A stretch of 64,000 bases of DNA, from the NCBI RefSeq assembly GCF_001922345.1, contig NZ_CP018812.1:2927946-2991945 (forward strand), read 5' to 3'. Under the pieces are notes generated by a model that saw only the letters and a list, made by a program, of their open reading frames with translations, was not told the DNA's origin and did not search any database. This DNA is from Paraburkholderia sp. SOS3. Its GTDB lineage: Bacteria; Pseudomonadota; Gammaproteobacteria; Burkholderiales; Burkholderiaceae. A program made the translations under genes and the position numbers. Position 1 is the first letter of the stretch, and every line of letters begins with the position of its first letter. Below are positions 40,774-50,164 of this stretch, one piece after another.

Positions 40774-41252
40774 AAACGTACCAGTCCTTCGGTGCCTTCG
40801 CGCGAGCGATGGAGCGCGCGGTGGCCGAGCTCGACGTCGCCTATGCCGCAGCAATGGAGACGGGCGCCATCCTCGTCACGGCAGAGGCCAAAGCCGAGTT
40901 CGGCCACTACCAGCGCGAAGACATGGGGCCGCTGACTCCCTGGGCCGAGCTGAAAGACGAGACGAAGCAGGAACACATTCAGGCGATCGTCGACGGCGAG
41001 GCAGCCGACGACGCTGGGCCGAACACGCCGCTGCTGGTGAAAGGTGGCCTTCGTGACAGCGTCGAGCATGAATCTGACGCGCGCCAGTTTATAGTGGGTA
41101 GCGAGTCGGAGATCATGGTCTATCAGGAAGAAGGCACACCGGAAGGCATTCCGCCGCGCCCGGTGCTCGCGACGGCGATGTACCGGCACGCCGAAAACAT
41201 CGTGAATATCGTCGGACAGGCCGTCGAAGACACTCTGGCAGGCAAAAAATGA
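40770..41252 (+). CDS. Tail completion/virion morphogenesis-like protein
   Basis: 160 aa; ATG overlaps the end of the frameshift product. FGAFARAMERAVAELDVAYA, ILVTAEAKAEFGHYQREDMG, PLLVKGGLRDSVEHESDARQ, EGIPPRPVLATAMYR: pattern of HK97-gp10-like tail proteins. Oddly placed between chaperone and tape measure. Overlaps the next gene by ATGA. Confidence 0.7.
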   Translation: MKTYQSFGAFARAMERAVAELDVAYAAAMETGAILVTAEAKAEFGHYQREDMGPLTPWAELKDETKQEHIQAIVDGEAADDAGPNTPLLVKGGLRDSVEHESDARQFIVGSESEIMVYQEEGTPEGIPPRPVLATAMYRHAENIVNIVGQAVEDTLAGKK

Positions 41253-43279
41253 TCAACGCGTACGCAATCGGCGTCGGCGCCACGTTGGAGGACAACGTAT
41301 CCGGCCCGCTGATGCGCATCGTGGAGTGGGCCGACAAGGCCAACGCCGCCATGCTCGAGTTCGCCTCGAATGCGCGCAAGGCGTCGGCGGCCGGGGCGAG
41401 CATCGCGCGCAGCTTCGACAAGGCGGCGACCGCAGCTACCGCGCTCGGTGACAGCGCAGGCAGTCTCACGCGCGCCAGTTACGTGCTCGACACGATGGCG
41501 GCCAGCAGCGCTGACCTCGCGCGCAATATGGCGGCCGCGCGAACCGAGGCTGCCGGCATGCGCACGCCCGGCGTCCCCGGCGGTCCGCGGGTGCCCGGCG
41601 GTGGTGGCGGCCCGGCAGGTGCGACCGCTGAGCCGCGCGCGAGCGGCAGCATCGGCACGGCGACGGGCGTCGCCACGGCCGGAATGCTCTTTGGCGCATA
41701 TGAGAACGCCCGCCTGACCGATCAGAACGTCAAGGCGGTCGCTACCGCGCAGGTGCCGTTCGACCAGTGGCAGCCGAGCATCGAGAACCTGCGCGATCGC
41801 GAAATGGCGTACGCGAGCAAGTACGCGTGGGCTACGGGCGGCCGCATTGAGCCGTTCGGCGAGTCGATGCTGGAGGGTTCCCGGCTGCTGCGTACGCTGT
41901 CGCCCGACAAGCAGAAGCAGATGATGGACTTCGCGATGCCGTACATCGCGCTCGAGGCGAAGCTGAAAGGCGTCTCGATGACCGAGTCCACGGACGCGTT
42001 TATCGGCCTGTCTCACATGGCGGGTGCGTACGATCCGAAGCAGGCTGAGCCGCTTTTCGAGTCGATGCTCCAGGCGTCTCTCACCTCGCACGCATCGCTC
42101 GGGCAGATTGCGCGCGCTGCGAGCTACGCACTTCCGGCACTCCATGCCGCCGGCGCAAATTCGAGTGATGTGATGCTGCTCGTCGCCACGATGATGCAGG
42201 GCGGCATCATGAACACGAAGAGTGGCACGTGGCTGAACGCAATGGCGGGTAACACCCTGCCGAACACGCTCGGTAGCGGGCTGTTCTCGAACAGGAAACA
42301 GAACGAGGCACTGCACGATCTCGGTCTATATCGCGGCAACCAGGCGCAGTTCTATGCGAATGGCAGCATGGACCTGATGAAAATCGTATCCATTCTTGCC
42401 GACGACCGGCAGAAGATGGAGCCGCTCAAGTTCAACGCCCTTCTGAAGATGGCGTTCGGCACGCAGGGTCAACGCGGCGCATCGTTCTTCAGCGAAGACA
42501 CGACGCTGCAAAACCTGCATGCTCTGTCGGGGCTGAAGGACCTGTCCCAGCCGCCGATGGACGTGGGCAGGATGATGCAGCAGGTCAGCACGGTCGGCCT
42601 TGCGGACCAGACCATCGCGAACGCCAACATCATGCTGATGAACGGCACAGCAACGCTCATGGGGCCGATCAACTCGGCCCTTCGAGGCGCGGGCTCGTTC
42701 TTCGGAGCGACAGCCGATTTTTCGAAAGACCATCCCATCGCGGGAGGCGCGCTCGACTTCGGATTGCTCTTCGGAGGCGCGGTTGCCGGTCTCACCACGT
42801 GGAAAGGCGCCAAGAGTGCGGCCGGATGGGTCGAAAAAGGCGTCGTCAGCCTCACGAAATATCTGACGCGCACGACGGCGACGCTGATTGCCGAAGCGGC
42901 GACGTCGCTCACAGGCGAAGCGATCGGCGCTGCCGCGATCGCGGAGGCCGGCGGCGCAATCTCGATCGGCGCGCTGGTGCTCGGCGGCATTGCCTACCTG
43001 ATCCATCACGCGATGGATAGCGTGACGTCCAAGATGTCGCCGGACGATCAGGCGAAGTTCTATCAGGACGTCGCAGGCGGCGAGCCCATCTCGTTCGGGA
43101 ACAAGGTCACGGCTCCGCCGCACCCGGCCAAGGCGCCTGACGTCCACGTGAACGTGAACGTCGATGGTCACGAAGTCGCGTCGCACGTTCAGTCGAAGAT
43201 GATTCCGCCCAAAACTACGGGCCCCACCGGCATGAATCCGGACGCGGCGCCGTTTAGCCCTGGCATGGGGATGTACTGA
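41249..43279 (+). CDS. Tape measure protein
   Basis: 676 aa. Helical start with ANAAMLEFASNARKASAAGA, a Gly/Pro-rich linker (about residues 100-130), TMP-type core (LMQG, SGLFSNRKQNEALHDLGLY) and C-terminal membrane-like segments (GGALDFGLLFGGAVAGLTTW, AGGAISIGALVLGGIAYLIH). Length suggests a tail of roughly 100 nm by the usual residue-to-length relation. Follows the chaperone as expected. Confidence 0.9.
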   Translation: MINAYAIGVGATLEDNVSGPLMRIVEWADKANAAMLEFASNARKASAAGASIARSFDKAATAATALGDSAGSLTRASYVLDTMAASSADLARNMAAARTEAAGMRTPGVPGGPRVPGGGGGPAGATAEPRASGSIGTATGVATAGMLFGAYENARLTDQNVKAVATAQVPFDQWQPSIENLRDREMAYASKYAWATGGRIEPFGESMLEGSRLLRTLSPDKQKQMMDFAMPYIALEAKLKGVSMTESTDAFIGLSHMAGAYDPKQAEPLFESMLQASLTSHASLGQIARAASYALPALHAAGANSSDVMLLVATMMQGGIMNTKSGTWLNAMAGNTLPNTLGSGLFSNRKQNEALHDLGLYRGNQAQFYANGSMDLMKIVSILADDRQKMEPLKFNALLKMAFGTQGQRGASFFSEDTTLQNLHALSGLKDLSQPPMDVGRMMQQVSTVGLADQTIANANIMLMNGTATLMGPINSALRGAGSFFGATADFSKDHPIAGGALDFGLLFGGAVAGLTTWKGAKSAAGWVEKGVVSLTKYLTRTTATLIAEAATSLTGEAIGAAAIAEAGGAISIGALVLGGIAYLIHHAMDSVTSKMSPDDQAKFYQDVAGGEPISFGNKVTAPPHPAKAPDVHVNVNVDGHEVASHVQSKMIPPKTTGPTGMNPDAAPFSPGMGMY

Positions 43280-44292
43280 TGGCCGCACCTTTCGTCACGC
43301 TCACGCTCGACACGCCGAATGGGTCGTTCGTGTTCAGCGGCGCGGAGGTTCCGGAAAACATCCCATTCGGCGGAGCGCAGCTGCTCGACAAGCACGTCAT
43401 GATCGGCGGCCGTCGTCGCATCAATGCGCTGGGCGCCGACGACATACCGTTGCAGTGGTCGGGGCTCTTCCTGTTCGCATCGGCGGTGCCGCGCGCCCGG
43501 TTTCTCGATTCGGTGCGGCGCGAAGGGCTGCAATGCACGCTGTCCTGGGATCAGCTGCGGTATCAGGTCGTCATCGACCAGTTCCGGGCGACGTACAAGT
43601 ACCCGTTCCGGGTCCCTTACTGGATCAGCTTCGAGGTCATTCAGGACCAGACCGCGACGGTCGATTCCGTGCCTGCCGTTACGCCGGCACAGTCGCTAGC
43701 GACCGATATGGCGCGCATGGGGACGCTTTCGAATTGCCTCGGTGATTCGACGTTAAACGGTCTGGTCGGCGACCTGCAAAGCGCGATGAGCGACATTCAG
43801 GCGGCCGCGCAGCCGATTGCGAACGGACTGAAGGCGGTCACGTCGTTCATCAGCGGCGTGGCCAACTGCGCCGATCAGGTCGTGAATGCAGCGGTGTCGA
43901 CTGTCGCTGCAGCCGCGGCTCCGCTTGCCGCCGTTGCGACGCGCGTGCAGTCGATGATCGCGAACGCTGAAGGCGTCGTGGCCACTGGCGCTGGCGTGAT
44001 ACCCGGCTTGCCAGCATCGCAGAACGTCTTCAACGCACTGGCGAAATTGAACGCGACGGTGCAGTTGCCCGAACTGTACGAATTGCGCAGCATCACCGCG
44101 CGTATGCAGACCAACCTGCCGCTCGTTGCGACGCCGACCAGCCCAAGGTCGATCACGGTCGGCGGCGGCGATCTGTACACCATCGCGTCGCAGCAGTATG
44201 GCGACGCAAGCCGATGGACCGATATAGCGGCAGCCAACGGTCTTACGGACCCTGTTCTCACCGGCATCAACACGCTCATCATTCCCGCCTGA
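43279..44292 (+). CDS. Mu gpN-like DNA circularisation/baseplate protein with LysM
   Basis: 337 aa. N-terminal SGAEVPENIPFGGAQLLDKH and QWSGLFLFASAVPRARFLDS; long Ala-rich helical middle; C-terminal LysM-like ITVGGGDLYTIASQQYGDAS, WTDIAAANGLTDPVLTGINT. LysM may bind peptidoglycan or join tail parts. Confidence 0.82.
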   Translation: MAAPFVTLTLDTPNGSFVFSGAEVPENIPFGGAQLLDKHVMIGGRRRINALGADDIPLQWSGLFLFASAVPRARFLDSVRREGLQCTLSWDQLRYQVVIDQFRATYKYPFRVPYWISFEVIQDQTATVDSVPAVTPAQSLATDMARMGTLSNCLGDSTLNGLVGDLQSAMSDIQAAAQPIANGLKAVTSFISGVANCADQVVNAAVSTVAAAAAPLAAVATRVQSMIANAEGVVATGAGVIPGLPASQNVFNALAKLNATVQLPELYELRSITARMQTNLPLVATPTSPRSITVGGGDLYTIASQQYGDASRWTDIAAANGLTDPVLTGINTLIIPA

Positions 44293-44293
44293 C

Positions 44294-45412
44294 ATGCTGA
44301 ACCAGCTACCCACCACAGGAACGCTCGCCGCGCCGCGCGCGATCCTGAAGGTGGGGTCGAAGATCATCGAATGGGACCTGTGGGATGCCGAGCACAACGG
44401 TATCTATGAGGCGGGCACGATCCGCATCGAGGTGCCGGGCAACTATGCGGACTGGCCGTGGTGGACGCAGCAGACCGAGATCCTCGTTGACGTGTACGTC
44501 GGGTTTCCGAAAGACCCGATGAACTATTCCGCCGGCGATATGACGTTGCTCCAGACGTACCGGATCGATTCCATCCGGCCGAACTGGCAAACGCTCGGCA
44601 TTTCTCTGGCCGGCCGCGACCTGACCTCGTTGCTGACCGATCAGAAGATCGACGTCAAATTCCCGAACCAGACCGCGAGCCAGATCGCGACGCAGATCGC
44701 GCAACAGGTCGGCCTGACGCCGAACGTGCAGGCAACGACGGATCTCGTCGGCCGGTTTTTCACGCTCGATCACGTGAGCCTGCACCACGAGAAAACGATG
44801 TGGACGCTGCTCACGTACCTCGCCCAGCACGAAGGGTTTCAGTGCTTCGTGCTCGGCCGCACGCTCTACTTCGGCAAGTTCAGCAGCGCGCTCTCGAACG
44901 AGCCGTTCCTGATCCAGTGCGACCCGCCAAACACTCAGCGCCCCTACCCGACCAGCAATGCGACGAACCTCGAGTTCGAGCACGACCTCACGCTCGCGCA
45001 GGACGTGAAGGTGCGCGTGCGCAGCTATCACGGCGACAAGAACGCGGTCTACACGTCGATTGCAACGGCGAGCCGCACCGCAAAACGCATCGAGCGGGAC
45101 GCGGACCTTGCGCAGAGCGTGCAGACGTTCGACTTCATCTTCAACGGCCTGACGCAGGCGCAGTGCGACGCAAAGGCGCAGGAACTGCTTACGCAGATCA
45201 GCAAGCACGAGCTGAAGATGAGCGCCCGGCTGCCTGGTGAAACGCTGATTTACCCGTGGACGCCCATCGTCGTGCAGGGTACCGGAACGCCCTTCGACAC
45301 CACCTATCAGGCCGCGCGCGTGCGCCGCACGTTCCGTGCGAAGCCAGCGAGGTTCGAGGTCACTGTGCACGGTAAGACGGTGACCGCTCAACAGACCGTG
45401 GCGCTTTCATGA
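44294..45412 (+). CDS. Baseplate hub protein (gpP/gpD-like)
   Basis: 372 aa. KVGSKIIEWDLWDAEHNGIY, ISLAGRDLTSLLTDQKIDVK, QIAQQVGLTPNVQATTDLVG and KTMWTLLTYLAQHEGFQCFV match the late control D/Mu gpP hub fold. Overlaps the spike gene. Confidence 0.87.
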   Translation: MLNQLPTTGTLAAPRAILKVGSKIIEWDLWDAEHNGIYEAGTIRIEVPGNYADWPWWTQQTEILVDVYVGFPKDPMNYSAGDMTLLQTYRIDSIRPNWQTLGISLAGRDLTSLLTDQKIDVKFPNQTASQIATQIAQQVGLTPNVQATTDLVGRFFTLDHVSLHHEKTMWTLLTYLAQHEGFQCFVLGRTLYFGKFSSALSNEPFLIQCDPPNTQRPYPTSNATNLEFEHDLTLAQDVKVRVRSYHGDKNAVYTSIATASRTAKRIERDADLAQSVQTFDFIFNGLTQAQCDAKAQELLTQISKHELKMSARLPGETLIYPWTPIVVQGTGTPFDTTYQAARVRRTFRAKPARFEVTVHGKTVTAQQTVALS

Positions 45413-46053
45413 TCGAGCACATCAAGCGCGTCGTCTCGGAGTTCATGGCGAACTTCATGTCCACGAAGTACGGACAGATCAGCGCCTACAACCCCGACGA
45501 CTACACCGTGAAGGTGCTGCTCATGCCGACGCTGAAGGAAACGGGCTTCATCCCGCTAGGCGCGCAATGGGTTGGCAACGGGTTCGGCGCGGTATTCGGG
45601 CCCGCGATCGGCGACGCAGTGCGGCTCGATTTCGTCGACGGGCGCGTTGAGGTAGCGATCGTCGGCTCGCGATTCTTCAATAACTCCGCGCGGCCGCCGG
45701 TTGTTCAGTCAGGTCAGGCCGCGATCGTCGACAGCACCGGATCCTTCGTGAGGCTGAACAACGACGGCACGATGACGTTCGGCGCGCCGGAGCAGATCAG
45801 CATGGCATCGAAGTCGATCGTGCTGCAGGCGACGCAGACCATTGGTCTTACCGCTGGCACCGAGGCGACGGTCTCCTCGCCGCAGATCGAACTGGACGGT
45901 CAGGTCACGCAGGGGACCGGTCCGCAGGGCGGCGAAGCCACGTTGAACGGCCCCGTGACCGTCAACAACGACCTCACCGCGCAAGGCAAGAGCGTGCACA
46001 ACCACACCCACCTTGAACATGGTGCTGGAAGTCAGACCAGCCCACCGACCTGA
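45409..46053 (+). CDS. Baseplate assembly protein V / tail spike
   Basis: 214 aa. OB-fold region (YTVKVLLMPTLKETGFIPLG, GDAVRLDFVDGRVEVAIVGS), beta-helix-like repeats (FGAPEQISMASKSIVLQATQ) and a tip motif HNHTHLEHG whose His residues can bind iron, as in P2 gpV and Mu gp45. Confidence 0.88.
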   Translation: MIEHIKRVVSEFMANFMSTKYGQISAYNPDDYTVKVLLMPTLKETGFIPLGAQWVGNGFGAVFGPAIGDAVRLDFVDGRVEVAIVGSRFFNNSARPPVVQSGQAAIVDSTGSFVRLNNDGTMTFGAPEQISMASKSIVLQATQTIGLTAGTEATVSSPQIELDGQVTQGTGPQGGEATLNGPVTVNNDLTAQGKSVHNHTHLEHGAGSQTSPPT

Positions 46054-46063
46054 GAGCAAGGCA

Positions 46064-46450
46064 ATGCCCGATTCCTTCCACTGGTGGGGCCAGGACATTC
46101 AGTTCTCGGCCTCTGGGGACGATCTGCTTGCGACAGGCGTAACGGAACTCAACCAGCGCATCGTGCGCGGGCTGCTTACGCCTCCCGGCACGTACATCTG
46201 GCATCCGACGTATGGAGCCGGTCTCGGCCGCTTCGTCGGCCACGCGCTCTCGCCCGAAGAGCTTGCCGAGATCCAGTCGCTGATCAATTCGGTCGTGATG
46301 GTCGAGCCGGATGTGCAGAAGCAGCCGCCGCCGACGATCACATATCAGCACGACGCGACAGGGTTGCTGAGCGTGACGATCCAGTACATCTACGCGCCCA
46401 CGGGCGTGCCGCAGACGCTGAACTTCAACGTGCCCGCATATGGCTCTTAA
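46064..46450 (+). CDS. Baseplate wedge protein W (gp25-like)
   Basis: 128 aa; ATG 46064 preceded by GAGAGCAAGG. TYIWHPTYGAGLGRFVGHAL, SPEELAEIQSLINSVVMVEP and VTIQYIYAPTGVPQTLNFNV fit the T4 gp25/P2 gpW family. Overlaps gpJ by 11 bases. Confidence 0.85.
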   Translation: MPDSFHWWGQDIQFSASGDDLLATGVTELNQRIVRGLLTPPGTYIWHPTYGAGLGRFVGHALSPEELAEIQSLINSVVMVEPDVQKQPPPTITYQHDATGLLSVTIQYIYAPTGVPQTLNFNVPAYGS

Positions 46451-47624
46451 CACGCAAAGCTTCACGACGATCGTCCAGCAGCAGGTCGCGGCGATCCAGT
46501 CGGCGGTCGCCTCTGCGGCGACGGGCGTCGCGGTCTTCCTGTCGTTCGTTATCGGTTCGCTCGAGCTCGCGCGCGTCGAGGCCGTCGCCGGCGTGACGAT
46601 GTGGCTGCAATCGCTCGTGCAGCAGGTGCTCGCGACCGCGCGTCTTTCGACGTCCGAGGGCAACGACGTCGACACGTTCATCTCGGACTTCGGCTGCCCG
46701 CCGCGCGAGCAGGCTGTCGCATCGACCGGGCAGGTCGTCTTCTCGCGCTTCACGCCGACTGCGCAAGCGACGATCCCTGCGGGCGTTTTCACGCCCAATC
46801 CGGACGGCATCGGCGGCACGTATTCCGGCGGGGCAATGGTGCTCACCGCGGACGGTACGCAGCCGTTTCAGGTGATTCCCGATTCGTCCCAGACCTACTA
46901 CAACGCAGCGGCGAATGCGTACATCATCCCGGCCGGTGTGACGAGCGCGCAGGTCACCGTGCAGGCGCAGAACGCTGGCACGCAGGGCAACGTCGCAGCA
47001 GGCAGCATCACGACGATCTCGACCGCTATCCAGTACGTCGACACTGTCACGAACCCGAGCGCCTTTGCGAACGGCGTGAATCAGGAGAGCGACGAAGCAG
47101 TGATGGCGCGCTTCCAGCTCTACATTCAGGGCCTGCGCGCAGCTATCAAATCGGCGGTGGAATCCGCCATCGACGGCCTCGAACAGGGCATCCAGTACGA
47201 AATCGTCGAGAACGAGGCGATCGACGGCACACCCTTCTACGGCTATTTCTATGTCGTCATCTCGCCGTTCACGGACACGCTGCAGGAAGCTGTCTATTCG
47301 GCTATCGATGCGATTCGCGGGCTGAGTATCCGCTTCGACGTGTTCGCCGCGTCGGACCTGACCGCGAATGTCACGGCGACGGTCACAGCGGCGCCAGGGT
47401 ACACCCTTCCCGATGTCGAGGCTGCCGTGAAGAATGCGATCGAATCGTTCATCGCGTCGATCCCGCTTGGCGGCTCGCTGCTCTGGACGCAGCTCTTCTC
47501 GGTCATGTGGGCGGTCCCCGGCGTGGCGTCGGTCGCGAACAGCATGACCATCAACGGCAGCAACGCTGACCTCGTCGCAACCGCGCAGCAGACGATCGTC
47601 GCGGGCACGATCACGGTGAACTGA
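46440..47624 (+). CDS. Baseplate protein J
   Basis: 394 aa. FTTIVQQQVAAIQSAVASAA, SEGNDVDTFISDFGCPPREQ, NQESDEAVMARFQLYIQGLR and VEDA-type core (YEIVENEAIDGTPFYGYFYV) fit the P2 gpJ/Mu gp47 family. Wedge component; start and stop overlap neighbours. Confidence 0.9.
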   Translation: MALNTQSFTTIVQQQVAAIQSAVASAATGVAVFLSFVIGSLELARVEAVAGVTMWLQSLVQQVLATARLSTSEGNDVDTFISDFGCPPREQAVASTGQVVFSRFTPTAQATIPAGVFTPNPDGIGGTYSGGAMVLTADGTQPFQVIPDSSQTYYNAAANAYIIPAGVTSAQVTVQAQNAGTQGNVAAGSITTISTAIQYVDTVTNPSAFANGVNQESDEAVMARFQLYIQGLRAAIKSAVESAIDGLEQGIQYEIVENEAIDGTPFYGYFYVVISPFTDTLQEAVYSAIDAIRGLSIRFDVFAASDLTANVTATVTAAPGYTLPDVEAAVKNAIESFIASIPLGGSLLWTQLFSVMWAVPGVASVANSMTINGSNADLVATAQQTIVAGTITVN

Positions 47625-48283
47625 TGGCTAAGGGCGATCAACAGGACATCTTCAGTCGCCTGAAGGCGCAGTTCCCGAAGTCGTGGTTCAAGGCATCGCC
47701 GAACTTCGACGCGACGCTACAGGGGCCCGCGTGGGCACTGTCGTCGATCTACGCGCAGATCACCTACGCGGCGCTGCAGACGCGCATCGCGACGGCGACC
47801 GACGGTTACCTCGACCTCATATCGAACGACTTCTTCGGCACGTCGCTGCCCAGACTGACGAACGAACCGGACGGCGATTTTCGCGCGCGCATCCTCGCGA
47901 ACCTGTTCGTGAAGGGACCGACGCGCGCGAACATGTCGGCGGTCCTCACGCTTGTCACCGGGCGCACGCCGGACATCTTTGAACCGAGCAGGACCGACGA
48001 CTCAGGCGGCTTCGACGGTGCTTTCTACTGGGACACCGGCGTCGGCAAGTGGGGCGCGCCGATGCCCTATCAAAGCTTCGTGACGGCCTATCGGCCCATC
48101 ACCAATGCTCAGTCGCTCGGCGAACTGGATTCCTGGCGCTGGTCATTCGACTCATACGGTGCCTGGTCCGACGCGCAGATTACATCGGTGACGGATGCCG
48201 CGATCATCGCGGCCGTCGAGTCGACCAAGATGCTTGGCACAGTCGTATGGCTGCGTATCGCCAATAACCCGGTCACTCCCTGA
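47624..48283 (+). CDS. Baseplate/tail protein I-like
   Basis: 219 aa. DIFSRLKAQFPKSWFKASPN, YLDLISNDFFGTSLPRLTNE, RARILANLFVKGPTRANMSA. Corresponds by position and sequence character to Mu gp48/P2 gpI, joining the baseplate to fibres. Followed by a terminator. Confidence 0.8.
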   Translation: MAKGDQQDIFSRLKAQFPKSWFKASPNFDATLQGPAWALSSIYAQITYAALQTRIATATDGYLDLISNDFFGTSLPRLTNEPDGDFRARILANLFVKGPTRANMSAVLTLVTGRTPDIFEPSRTDDSGGFDGAFYWDTGVGKWGAPMPYQSFVTAYRPITNAQSLGELDSWRWSFDSYGAWSDAQITSVTDAAIIAAVESTKMLGTVVWLRIANNPVTP

Positions 48284-48308
48284 CCCACTCTCACCTTCCG
48301 CTTTAACG

Positions 48309-48337
48309 AGCCGCCTTCGGGCGGCTTTTTCTTTTTT
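48309..48337 (+). terminator. Terminator between baseplate and fibre genes
   Basis: AGCCGCC-TTCG-GGCGGCT followed by TTTTCTTTTTT. Confidence 0.85.
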
Positions 48338-48348
48338 CTGGAGCCTGA

Positions 48349-49944
48349 ATGGATCGCGCAACCGTCTATACGCAGGAACAGGGCCGCAGCGTCGATTTCC
48401 TGTTCGCGCAGCGCGCCACGATGATCGCTATCGCGAAGCTCGCGCAAGCTGCGCTCGGCAGCAACACGATTGTGCGAGGTCTCGCCGTTACGCCGAATTC
48501 GCCGGCCGCGCTGAACGTGCTCGTCGGCATCGGCGAGATCTACACGATGGCGCAGGTCGATGCGACGACGTGGGGATCGCTGGGCGCCGACTCAGACGTC
48601 ATCCTGAAGCAGGGCCTCAACATGGCGGCCCAGACGATCTCGACCCCCGCGCCGTCGACGAGCGGCTTCAGCATCAACTACCTGATCGAAGTCCAGTATC
48701 AGGATCAGGACACGACACCGGTCGTATTGCCCTTCTTCAACAGCGCGAATCCGCAGCAGCCGCTGAACGGTCAGGGTGGCAATGGCGCTCCGCTGCCCAC
48801 CGAGCGTCAGGGCGTCTGTGCGATTCAGGCGAAGGCCGGTGTCGCGGCGACGACCGGCACGCAGGTGACGCCTTCGGTCGACGCGGGCTGGACCGCGATC
48901 GCGGTCGTGACGGTCGCCAATGGCCAGAGCACGGTGACGACCGGCAATATCTCCGTTCCGGCCGGCGTGCCGCAGATCACGAGCCTGCTGAAGATGATGC
49001 AGCTCGGCTCATCGCAATATGCAGTAGACAGCAGCACCACGGCAAACCAGGTCGCGCTCGCGCTGACGCCGCCCATCACGTCGTACACCGATGGACAGGA
49101 AATCGTCTTCAAGGCCGCAAACAATAACACCGGGCCGTGCACGATCAACGCGGGCGGCGGCTCGGTTCCTCTGGTTGGTGCGGCCGGTGCGCTTCAGGGC
49201 GGCGAGATCGTCGCGGGCAAGCAATACACGGTGCTATATAGCGCATCGCTCACGGAATTTGTTCTGAGCGGACAGACTGGCGGCTCTCTCCAAATATCTC
49301 CCGCTACGGCAAGCAATCATGCGGTGACGTTGGGGCAGGTTCAGAATCACGGCCTCCAAACCATCACTGGCACCGGAAACTTCACGGTCCCCGCGAACGT
49401 GTTTTTCCTGCGGTATCGCATGTGGGGCGGTGGTGGTGGCGGCGGCGGCGTCGGGTCGGCCGGGAATGGTGGCGCTGGTGGTGCGGGCGCCGGAGAATTT
49501 GCTGAAGGCGTAATCGCAGTAACGCCGGGCCAGATCATTTCCTGCGCAATCGGAGCGGCGGGAGCCGCTCCGGGCCCTGGCGGCGGTGGCGGCACAGGAG
49601 GAACGACGTCGTTCACGGCTGGTAGCACTACCATTACATGCGCAGGCGGTAGCGGAGGAGCGGCAAACGCAGCCGGCGGAGGCAATGGCGGAAGCGGTGG
49701 CACCGGCGGAACGGGGGCCGCTGGAACGCGCATCCCGGGCGCTTCGGGTGGATCAGGTGCTGGCGCCAGTGGAACAGGCGGCCAAGGCGGATCAACTGGG
49801 GGCGGAGGTGGTGCAGGAGCGGGTGGCGCCACTGGTTTGGCAGGTTCTGGCGCTGCGCCTGGCGGTGGCGGCGGTGGTTCCGGCGGCGCTGCTTCGAATA
49901 ATGGTACGTCAGGTGGACGCGGTCAGATTAACTTCGAATGGTGA
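48349..49944 (+). CDS. Tail fibre with glycine-rich distal domain
   Basis: 531 aa. Virion-proximal part (DRATVYTQEQGRSVDFLFAQ, NVLVGIGEIYTMAQVDATTW), a middle beta domain (YTDGQEIVFKAANNNTGPCT, GGEIVAGKQYTVLYSASLTE), then residues ~375-531 dominated by glycine (WGGGGGGGGVGSAGNG and similar). The Gly-rich end resembles polyglycine-sandwich receptor-binding tips of T-even-like adhesins (gp38 of S16). It ends RGQINFEW. Confidence 0.85.
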   Translation: MDRATVYTQEQGRSVDFLFAQRATMIAIAKLAQAALGSNTIVRGLAVTPNSPAALNVLVGIGEIYTMAQVDATTWGSLGADSDVILKQGLNMAAQTISTPAPSTSGFSINYLIEVQYQDQDTTPVVLPFFNSANPQQPLNGQGGNGAPLPTERQGVCAIQAKAGVAATTGTQVTPSVDAGWTAIAVVTVANGQSTVTTGNISVPAGVPQITSLLKMMQLGSSQYAVDSSTTANQVALALTPPITSYTDGQEIVFKAANNNTGPCTINAGGGSVPLVGAAGALQGGEIVAGKQYTVLYSASLTEFVLSGQTGGSLQISPATASNHAVTLGQVQNHGLQTITGTGNFTVPANVFFLRYRMWGGGGGGGGVGSAGNGGAGGAGAGEFAEGVIAVTPGQIISCAIGAAGAAPGPGGGGGTGGTTSFTAGSTTITCAGGSGGAANAAGGGNGGSGGTGGTGAAGTRIPGASGGSGAGASGTGGQGGSTGGGGGAGAGGATGLAGSGAAPGGGGGGSGGAASNNGTSGGRGQINFEW

Positions 49945-49947
49945 TTT

Positions 49948-50130
49948 ATGGAGATGCAAACCTACGCTCTTGTAGAAAACGGAATCGTAGTAAATACGAT
50001 CGTTTGGGATGGCGACACTCAAGACTGGTCGCCTCAATCTGGGCAGACTGCCGTTCTTGTCCCGGCCAATGCAGGACCGGTATCGATCGGATGGACCTAT
50101 AGCAACGGAGTTTTCTCCGTCTCGACATGA
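49948..50130 (+). CDS. Small fibre-associated protein, 60 aa
   Basis: Starts three bases after the fibre stop. TYALVENGIVVNTIVWDGDT and GPVSIGWTYSNGVFSVST resemble short tail-fibre assembly or fibre-tip proteins. Probably co-assembled with the fibre. Confidence 0.68.
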   Translation: MEMQTYALVENGIVVNTIVWDGDTQDWSPQSGQTAVLVPANAGPVSIGWTYSNGVFSVST

Positions 50131-50135
50131 TACGA

Positions 50136-50159
50136 TGCACCCCAATAACATGGGGTGCA
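50136..50159 (+). promoter_or_regulatory. Hairpin over the ribosome binding site of the radical SAM gene
   Basis: TGCACCCCA-ATAACA-TGGGGTGCA: 9-bp perfect stem. Its 3' arm holds GGGGTG, the only Shine-Dalgarno-like sequence before ATG 50165. No T run follows, so it looks like a translational control element more than a terminator. Confidence 0.55.
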
Positions 50160-50164
50160 ATGAC

